DNA of 51,454 nucleotides from Glycomyces buryatensis (GTDB taxonomy: Bacteria; Actinomycetota; Actinomycetes; Mycobacteriales; Micromonosporaceae). Shown here piece after piece: positions 47,016-51,454 of the stretch. The notes under the pieces are model-generated. The model searched no databases. It saw nothing but the letters and a program-made list of their open reading frames with translations, and had not been told where the DNA came from. Numbering within the stretch: position 1 is the first letter of the stretch; every line of letters starts with the position of its first letter. Location: the NCBI RefSeq assembly GCF_004912275.1, contig NZ_STGY01000004.1, positions 92,129 to 143,582 of the forward strand. The letters are read 5' to 3'. The translations under genes and the position numbers were made by a program.

Positions 47016-48791
47016 TCACGACATCCACAGGCTCACCCCGATCGCGCAGGCCGTGATCACGAGCGTCCCGGCGACGCTCAGCCGCAGGTAGGCCACGAGG
47101 CCGCCCCGGTGTCCGGTGTCGGTCCGGTGGGCCGCAGCGACGGTGGCACGGGCCGAACCTTCGACGAGGATCTGGTCGACCAGGTGCTCGTCCAGAGCGC
47201 TCGCGGCCCCGGCCGCGGCACGGGCGCCGGTGCGCGTCGCCTTGCCCGCCAAGGCCTCCGCGTACAGCCCGCGGGCGAACGCCGCCCTGGTCCGGCCGAG
47301 CAGCCGGGCCGGGTCGCGGGCGCGGTCCCGCCACCAGGAGTCGCCGACCACGGCGAAACCGCCGAGCACGGCGATCAGCATGAGCACCATGAGATCCAGG
47401 TGCAGCGGCGGCACCTCGAGCGGTCCGGCGAAGTAGAGTCCGCCGACGACCACGATCACCCCGGTGAGTGTCCACAGCCCGATCGATTGCGCGAGGGGCA
47501 CGGTCGCCCGCTCCTTCGCCCCGCCGCGCCAGAACACCAGCAGCCACAGCCGGGCCGAGTAGGCGGCGGTGAGAATGCCCGCGCCGATACCCGCCCAGAA
47601 CACGATCACCCCGGCCGGAGTCGCGGACTCATAGGCCGCGCCGAGGATCGCCTCCTTGCTGTAGAAACCCCCGAGCGGCGGAATGCCGGCCATCGCGGCG
47701 AGCCCGAGCGTCATAGCCCAGAACGCGAGTCGTGACGACGACGGCCGCACCCGCGTGGTCGCCAGCGACCCGTCGGTGCCCGCCTGGTGGATGATGACCC
47801 CGGCGGTAAGGAACAGCAGCGCCTTGAAACCGGCGTGCGACAGCAGGTGGAACAGGGCCGCGTCGGGGTCGGCGACGGCGACGGCCGCGAACATGAACCC
47901 GACCTGGCTCACGGTCGACCACGCCAGGACGCCCTTGACATCGGTCGCGGCGAACGCGCACAGCCCCGCCCCGAGCATGCTGATCGCGGCGACGAGGGCG
48001 ACGACGACCAGAAGGTCGGTCGGCCAGACCGGCAGCAGCCGCGTCAGCACGTAGGCCCCGGCGGCGACCATGGTGGCCGCGTGGATGAGCGCCGAGACGG
48101 GCGTGGGGCCGGCCATCGCCGGGGGCAGCCAGATCTGGAGCGGGAACTGGGCCGACTTCCCGATGCAGCCGAACAGGATCAGCAGCATCGCGGCCGCGGC
48201 CACACCCTCCGAGACGTCCCCGATCTCGGAGATGCGGAACGTCCCGGCGGCGGTGCCCAGCACCATCACCCCGAGCACGAAGGCGACATCGCCGAACCGC
48301 GTCACCAGGAACGCCTTCGCGGCCGAGCCCGGCGCGGACGGCAGCTTCGCGTAGTGCGCGATGAGCAGGTACGAGCAGGCGCCCATGACCTCCCACCCGA
48401 TGAGCAGGAAGACCAGGTCGTCGGCCGCGACGACGACCAGCATGGCGGCGAGGAACAGGTTCACCTGCGCCGCGAACGGCCCATAACGAGAATCGTCACG
48501 CAGATACGAGACCGAGTACAGCTGTACCAGCAGCGTGACCAGTGAGCTGGCGATCGCGACGGCCGAAGCGGTGGGGGAGAGGTCGAGCGCGGCAGAGACC
48601 CGAATCGACCCGAAGTCCGCCAGGGTGAACGCCACGAACGGATTCGCGAAGAAGCAGACGATCGAGCAGACGAGCGCGAACAGCGGTGCGAGCACCGCCG
48701 ACCAGGCGGCCGCCCTTCGCCGCCGAATCAGCAGCCCGGCCAGCCCCGCCGCGGCGGGGAGACCGATGAGCGCCCAGGCGAAGAACCCCAT
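47016..48791 (-). CDS. nuoL: NADH-quinone oxidoreductase subunit L
   Basis: A 591-residue antiporter-like subunit at the distal end of the complex I membrane arm. Key elements are Glu in FLLIGWEVMGACSYLLIAHY, Lys in GKSAQFPLQIWLPPAM, AGPTPVSALIHAATMVAAG, and DVKGVLAWSTVSQVGFMF. The long C-terminal amphipathic helix and final membrane helix are represented by RARDPARLLGRTRAAFARG onward. It is a little shorter than most NuoL (~610-640). Its ATG overlaps the nuoK stop by one base (TGATG). Confidence 0.94.
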   Translation of the reverse strand: MGFFAWALIGLPAAAGLAGLLIRRRRAAAWSAVLAPLFALVCSIVCFFANPFVAFTLADFGSIRVSAALDLSPTASAVAIASSLVTLLVQLYSVSYLRDDSRYGPFAAQVNLFLAAMLVVVAADDLVFLLIGWEVMGACSYLLIAHYAKLPSAPGSAAKAFLVTRFGDVAFVLGVMVLGTAAGTFRISEIGDVSEGVAAAAMLLILFGCIGKSAQFPLQIWLPPAMAGPTPVSALIHAATMVAAGAYVLTRLLPVWPTDLLVVVALVAAISMLGAGLCAFAATDVKGVLAWSTVSQVGFMFAAVAVADPDAALFHLLSHAGFKALLFLTAGVIIHQAGTDGSLATTRVRPSSSRLAFWAMTLGLAAMAGIPPLGGFYSKEAILGAAYESATPAGVIVFWAGIGAGILTAAYSARLWLLVFWRGGAKERATVPLAQSIGLWTLTGVIVVVGGLYFAGPLEVPPLHLDLMVLMLIAVLGGFAVVGDSWWRDRARDPARLLGRTRAAFARGLYAEALAGKATRTGARAAAGAASALDEHLVDQILVEGSARATVAAAHRTDTGHRGGLVAYLRLSVAGTLVITACAIGVSLWMS

Positions 48792-49120
48792 CAGGACCGA
48801 TCCGCCCGCTCGTCGGCCTGCTTGCCGGAGTCGATCGGCAGGTCATCGGTGTCGATATCGGACCGGGCCCGCCACAGGTTCAGCACCAGAGCGAGACCCA
48901 CCCCGACCTCGGCCGCGGCGATCACGACGATGAACAGCGCGAAGCTCTGCCCGGTGTATGAGCGCTGGACCAGGTCGGTCGTGACCAGGACCAGGTGCAC
49001 CCCGCCGAGCATGAGCTCCGCAGACGCCAACTGCAAGACGGCATTTCGCCTGGTGAGAACCCCGAACAGTCCAATGGCGAACAACCCCGAGGCGATGAGA
49101 TACCCGATCAGCGGATGCAC
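48791..49120 (-). CDS. nuoK: NADH-quinone oxidoreductase subunit K
   Basis: A 109-residue subunit with three helices: LIGYLIASGLFAIGLFGVL, ASAELMLGGVHLVLV and FALFIVVIAAAEVGVGLALVL. The two membrane glutamates used for proton transfer are in ASAELML and AAAEVGVGLAL. A charged tail of ~24 residues follows. GTG at 49120 is the start; the ribosome site is weak (GGGTGGG). It is the first gene of a nuoK-L-M-N operon; no nuoA-J genes are present upstream. Confidence 0.93.
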   Translation of the reverse strand: MHPLIGYLIASGLFAIGLFGVLTRRNAVLQLASAELMLGGVHLVLVTTDLVQRSYTGQSFALFIVVIAAAEVGVGLALVLNLWRARSDIDTDDLPIDSGKQADERADRS

Positions 49121-49240
49121 AGGCCCACCCCGCTATCGGCGAGATCGGTCGTTCGGGGGCACATGGCCTCATTTTGTCCTAGGGGCGGGTACAAGTCCAG
49201 GCTAGTTGCAGATTCGAGACCGGCGAGTCTCAAAGGCAGG

Positions 49241-50059
49241 TCAGTCCTCGGTGAACAGGCCCTGCATGGTGCCGTAGCCGATGCCGCCCGCGACCGCCCC
49301 GTAGGAGTCGCCTTCGAGCAGGTCGACCGTCGCCGCCCGGGCCACCTCGTAGGCGGCCGCGGCCACGTTCGAGCCGAGACTGATGCGGGCCGCGCCGAGG
49401 CGATCCAGTTCGGACGGTGCCGGGCTGCTCGAGCCCGCCAAGACGTTCAGCGGGAGCCGGATCGCCGCCGCCAGCGCGGCGATCGTCGCCGGATCCGAGA
49501 CCCCCGGCACGAAGATGCCGTCCGCCCCCGCCTCGGCGTAGGCCCGTGCGCGGGCGACGGTCGCGTCGAAGCGGGTGTCCTCGTCACCGATCCCGGCCAG
49601 GTAGATGTCGGTGCGGGCGTTGATGAAGACGCCGTCGCCGCCGCCCTCGCGGGCCGCGGCGATGCGCTCGGCCTGGTCGGACACGGGGCGCAGGGAGGCG
49701 GCGGACTCGGCGATGGAGTCCTCGATATTGACGCCGACCGCGCCGGCCTCGGCCACCGCCGCGAGCGTCTCGGTGACGTCCTTCGGCTGCTCGCCGAAGC
49801 CGGATTCGATGTCGGCGGTGACCGGAATGCTCACCGCGCGAACGATCCGGGCGATCGCGGCGAGGGCCGTCTCGCGGTCGATGGTGTCGCCGTCCGCATA
49901 GCCGAGGCTCCAGGCGACGCCGGCGCTGGAGGTGGCGATCGCGGGTGCGCCCGCGGAGGCGATGACCGCCGCGCTGGCGGCGTCCCAGCAGTTCGCCAGG
50001 CGCAGGGCCGGGGTGGTGTGCAGGGCGCGGAAGCGCTGGGCCTTGTCGTGGTTCGTCAT
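49241..50059 (-). CDS. isocitrate lyase/PEP mutase family protein
   Basis: A 272-residue alpha/beta-barrel enzyme of the ICL/PEPM superfamily. It begins with FRALHTTPALRLANCWDAASAAVIASAG, the substrate-phosphonate loop region. Metal ligands are in TADIESGFG and VNIEDS, and a further conserved block is FINARTDIYLAG. The ICL catalytic KKCGH loop is absent, so it is neither isocitrate lyase nor methylisocitrate lyase. Members act on small 2-oxo or carboxy-phosphonate-type acids, and many are unassigned. No phosphonate genes are near. ATG at 50059 has no convincing ribosome site. Confidence 0.83.
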   Translation of the reverse strand: MTNHDKAQRFRALHTTPALRLANCWDAASAAVIASAGAPAIATSSAGVAWSLGYADGDTIDRETALAAIARIVRAVSIPVTADIESGFGEQPKDVTETLAAVAEAGAVGVNIEDSIAESAASLRPVSDQAERIAAAREGGGDGVFINARTDIYLAGIGDEDTRFDATVARARAYAEAGADGIFVPGVSDPATIAALAAAIRLPLNVLAGSSSPAPSELDRLGAARISLGSNVAAAAYEVARAATVDLLEGDSYGAVAGGIGYGTMQGLFTED

Positions 50060-50126
50060 GCCCTAATGGAAGCAGCGATGTCGCCTCGCGGCTGGCCACA
50101 AAGCGACATCACCGTCGAGCCGCAGG

Positions 50127-50624
50127 TCAACGGGGACTGAATCGGGCCTCAATGACGTGGGCATTGTCGTCGGCGAAGGTGAACGTGACGTCGAACCGTT
50201 CGCCCGCAAGGACTTTGGGCAGCCAGTACGTGGCGTCGTCCCACATCTGGTCGAAGGGGAGGGCGTCGGTCGGGACCCAGACGGGGACGAGTTCGTCTGA
50301 GGGAATGGCCTCGCCGCTCCACTCATCGGCTCGGAAGACCTCGGCGACCTGGGTCCAGGCGGGCTTGGCCGGGAAGAGGAACGACACCGTCGCCACCGGG
50401 GCGAGGGCGGACGGTGAGACGACGAGGCCGACTTCTTCCGCGATCTCGCGGGCGGTCGCCTGCTCGGGGGTCTCGCCCGGTTCGATGTGTCCGCCGGGGG
50501 CGACGAGCTTGCCGACGCCGAAGCCGTACTGCTTGCGGCCCAACAGGACCTCACGGGAACCGGCGGTCTCTCGCAAGAGCAGTCCGAGGCAGACGCGGGA
50601 GGCGGGCGTCGTTTCACCATTCAT
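50127..50624 (-). CDS. Nudix hydrolase (MutT/MTH1-like)
   Basis: A 165-residue Nudix pyrophosphohydrolase. The Nudix box is complete: GGHIEPGETPEQATAREIAEEVGL fits Gx5Ex7REUxEExGU. The preceding RKQYGFGVGKLVAPGG resembles the KKRGFGAGKWNGFGG strand of MTH1-type sanitising enzymes, so an oxidised purine dNTP is a likely substrate. WDDATYWLPKVLAGERFDVTFTF near the end also matches that group. It lies 67 bases upstream of the PEP-mutase-like gene on the same strand and may share its transcript. Confidence 0.88.
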   Translation of the reverse strand: MNGETTPASRVCLGLLLRETAGSREVLLGRKQYGFGVGKLVAPGGHIEPGETPEQATAREIAEEVGLVVSPSALAPVATVSFLFPAKPAWTQVAEVFRADEWSGEAIPSDELVPVWVPTDALPFDQMWDDATYWLPKVLAGERFDVTFTFADDNAHVIEARFSPR

Positions 50625-51439
50625 CGGGCAAGTGTCGCCGATTCAGGCACGGAGGAGTTCTCCGGCATCTCGTTCGTATGACGGCGAGCTCCCCGTTACA
50701 AGGGGGCCCGCCTAGCATTTCCGGGCCAGGTTGGCCGGGTGGCTCGGTCGGCTCGGTTGGCCGGGCGCAAGGCTGTTCGATTAGGGCGTCTGTTCGGGTG
50801 GCGGGTTCGCGTGGGGTGTGGTCGCGCCCGGGGAGGCCTGCATTGGGGGCCGGGGCGCTGGCGGGGGCGATGTCGGTGGAGGGCCCGGCTGTGCCAAAGG
50901 CATCGGCGACAAAAGCGAGAGTGGGGGCCGGCGTCCGTTTGCGGGGCAGGGCCTGCGGGGATTCCTCCGAAGCTCCGAAGCTCCGAAGCTCCGAAGCTCC
51001 GAAGCTCCAAGGCTCCGGGGCGGGGTTTCGGGGTTGGGCAAGACCTCTGGGCTTCGGTCGGGCGGCACGCCCGGCAGAGTGCGAGATTCGGTCGTGCAAC
51101 ACGCCCGGGTGCGATCGTGCGGTGCGGTCTCGGTGGTGGTCGTGGCGAGAGGTGTTGTGCCGCAACCAATCCGCTGAGCAAGTGTGACCGGCGTCACTTT
51201 GTCGTTAGTGGATCGGTCTGTGGCGTAAAGTTATCATTGAGGTACGCACAGAGATATGGAATTAGTACAGAGGTCGAGCAGGTGCAGGCAGACTACGCCA
51301 AGCCTCTGGCCGAGACGCCTTCTGACTGATTCCGAGAACAACTGCCCCGGTACATGAGGCCGGTGTTCTCAGCTCCTGGAGCTATCGGGTCCCGCGGTCC
51401 ACCGCGCCTTTCATGGGCGGGTGTAGGGGGGAGACGGCC
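50625..51439. other. long intergenic region with tandem repeat and structured right end
   Basis: About 815 bases without a gene I can support: reading frames here follow GC skew or the tandem repeat. It contains the (CTCCGAAG)n array at 50965-51020. An AT-richer stretch (51180-51270: AAAGTTATCATTGAGG, AGATATGGAATTAGTAC) probably carries the rightward promoter. From 51334 the sequence can fold: GAGAACA (51334-51340) with TGTTCTC (51364-51370), AGCTCCTGGAGCT (51371-51383), CGCGGT/ACCGCG (51393-51406). This looks like a 5' leader of the next gene. I could not match it to a known riboswitch. Confidence 0.4.
50965..51020. repeat. 8-bp tandem repeat CTCCGAAG
   Basis: Five exact copies of CTCCGAAG (50965-51004) are followed by CTCCAAGG and CTCCGGGG. 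The period of 8 is not a multiple of three, so it does not keep a reading frame, and it lies in a gene-free region. Confidence 0.85.
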
Positions 51440-51454
51440 TTGTCGGGATCACCT
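51440..51454 (+). CDS. possible start of a gene running out of the window
   Basis: TTG at 51440 is preceded by AGGGGGGAG with six-base spacing, a good ribosome site, and the frame is open to the window end (L/M-S-G-S). Only five codons are visible, so no product can be named. Confidence 0.2.

Noticed and set aside
50965..51020. CRISPR array
   Set aside because: The repeat unit is 8 bases with no spacers and there are no cas genes.
50739..51329. Long ORFs across the tandem repeat in the right-hand gap
   Set aside because: They cross an 8-base repeat that cycles through frames, lack a domain, and exist on both strands because of base composition.
51240..51454. ydaO-type cyclic-di-AMP riboswitch
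   Set aside because: The conserved GGGGGACCCA and GGTAGGG-type blocks I would expect are not present in order.

Overview
The window is chromosomal DNA of a high-GC Gram-positive actinomycete. The signs are strong GC bias in third codon positions, many GTG starts, a lysine-tailed TopA without zinc fingers, the actinobacterial 33-residue ribosomal protein bS22, a DUF2516 gene, and several genes whose start codon lies 6-8 bases after a TAnnnT box, as in leaderless mRNAs. The mixture of ribitol/glycerol-phosphate polymer genes and an AfsA-type gene suggests a filamentous actinomycete, possibly of the Glycomyces/Stackebrandtia type. That placement is inference only.

Layout. (1) 1-3089: topA. (2) 3086-9647: glycosyltransferases, an IspD/TarI-like cytidylyltransferase, a sugar-nucleotidyltransferase-like protein and a membrane-anchored TagF/TagB-like polyol-phosphate transferase. 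(3) 9846-16251: an accessory block with an FAD monooxygenase, an MFS exporter, a divergent ArsR-type regulator, a cytochrome P450, a HAD phosphatase and an AfsA-family protein. (4) 16527-19613: a second TagF-like protein with an SDR reductase and a TarI-like cytidylyltransferase, together resembling a split CDP-ribitol synthase. (5) 19955-21630: a cysteine-rich protein and a divergent TIM-barrel isomerase. (6) 21735-38679: a large wall-polysaccharide locus holding homologues of all five enzymes for UDP-2,3-diacetamido-2,3-dideoxy-mannuronate (WbpA/B/E/D/I type), five glycosyltransferases, a C5-epimerase gene broken by an in-frame TAA, and an inserted TnpB element. (7) 39020-50624: housekeeping genes: proline dehydrogenase, a membrane metalloprotease, an excisionase-like HTH protein, bS22, DUF2516, HtpX, nuoKLMN, a PEP-mutase/isocitrate-lyase-like protein and a Nudix hydrolase. 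(8) 50625-51454: a long non-coding stretch with an 8-bp tandem repeat and a possible leader for the next gene.

How it fits together. Regions 2, 4 and 6 look like one cell-wall glycopolymer programme: a ribitol- or glycerol-phosphate backbone (CDP-ribitol synthesis, two polymerase-like transferases, TarS-like GT2 enzymes) and a uronic-acid polysaccharide built from a diacetamido-mannuronate precursor and possibly C5-epimerised. Region 3 lies between the two teichoic-acid half-loci. AfsA plus HAD phosphatase plus oxygenases is the enzyme set of butyrolactone/butenolide/furan autoregulator pathways (compare MmfL/MmfP). Two copies of one 26-bp operator (21 of 26 bases identical) sit at matching distances upstream of the exporter gene and of afsA, which ties the block into one regulon. 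A compact autoregulator-type system with an ArsR-like regulator is my best candidate for something undescribed here.
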